Source of the DNA: Rhododendron vialii
Taxonomy: Eukaryota > Streptophyta > Magnoliopsida > Ericales > Ericaceae
Reading direction: 5' to 3'
NCBI RefSeq assembly: GCF_030253575.1
Contig: NC_080558.1
Location: forward strand, 7,450,001-7,514,000
DNA: 64,000 bases
Part shown: positions 63,981 through 64,000 of the stretch, in pieces
How the letters are laid out: each line of letters starts with the position of its first letter
Numbering within the stretch: the first letter of the stretch is position 1
Translations under genes and position numbers: made by a program
The notes under the pieces: generated by a model
The model's database searches: none
Told to the model about the DNA's origin: nothing
Seen by the model: only the letters and a program-made list of their open reading frames with translations

Positions 63981-64000
63981 ATGAATAGATAGCATGCGAT

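Overview
This is plant nuclear DNA, most likely from a eudicot. The evidence is spliced genes with GT/AG introns, an LRR receptor-like kinase of the plant MIK2 type, Ty3/gypsy Tat and Ty1/copia retrotransposons, an Au-type SINE, a plant L1-like LINE and several MITEs. I cannot name the species. An asterid or other woody dicot would fit, but this is only an impression. I see no rRNA, functional tRNA, CRISPR or prokaryotic features.

Layout. Positions 1-15,905 look like one large Tat-clade gypsy element on the minus strand. Its 5' LTR is at 13,901-15,905, followed by gag-protease, RT/RNase H and integrase down to 5,029. Between pol and the left window edge lie two plus-strand (antisense) genes of the plant-mobile-domain/DUF7745 type. 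One is intact with its own TATA box and intron; the other is damaged. The 3' LTR is not in the window. Positions 28,546-34,021 hold a complete non-autonomous LTR element (5-bp target duplication) with no pol, an unrecognised broken coding region and roughly fifty copies of the hexamer AGGCCT. Positions 42,020-48,677 hold a young copia element with about 1% LTR divergence. It is broken by two stops, an altered RT active site and a nested solo LTR. Positions 57,118-61,067 hold a 5'-truncated LINE.

The most interesting content is a family of six small two-exon genes on the plus strand, at 18,049, 34,713, 38,132, 50,460, 52,641 and 56,265. Each has a strikingly conserved 115-bp first exon (signal peptide ending near AAR), a phase-1 intron, and a tiny variable second exon ending in the motif P-W-(SK)-G-H-N-P, with or without R-H-G/E. 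Each also has a conserved TATA box about 40-50 bp upstream of the ATG. They look like 50-62 aa precursors of secreted signalling peptides. The last 9-12 residues resemble a CLE dodecapeptide with position 7 changed, but I could not assign them to a named family. The array grew by block duplication: flanks of genes C, E and F are alignable over kilobases, with different transposons inserted in each copy. The right window edge falls inside such a block, so the array may continue.

A MIK2-type receptor kinase gene (20,690-24,850) sits between the first and second peptide genes. It appears damaged by two 4-bp insertions and an in-frame stop in its N-terminal LRRs, while the rest, including kinase motifs, is well preserved. 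Whether receptor and peptides are functionally linked is only an inference from position.
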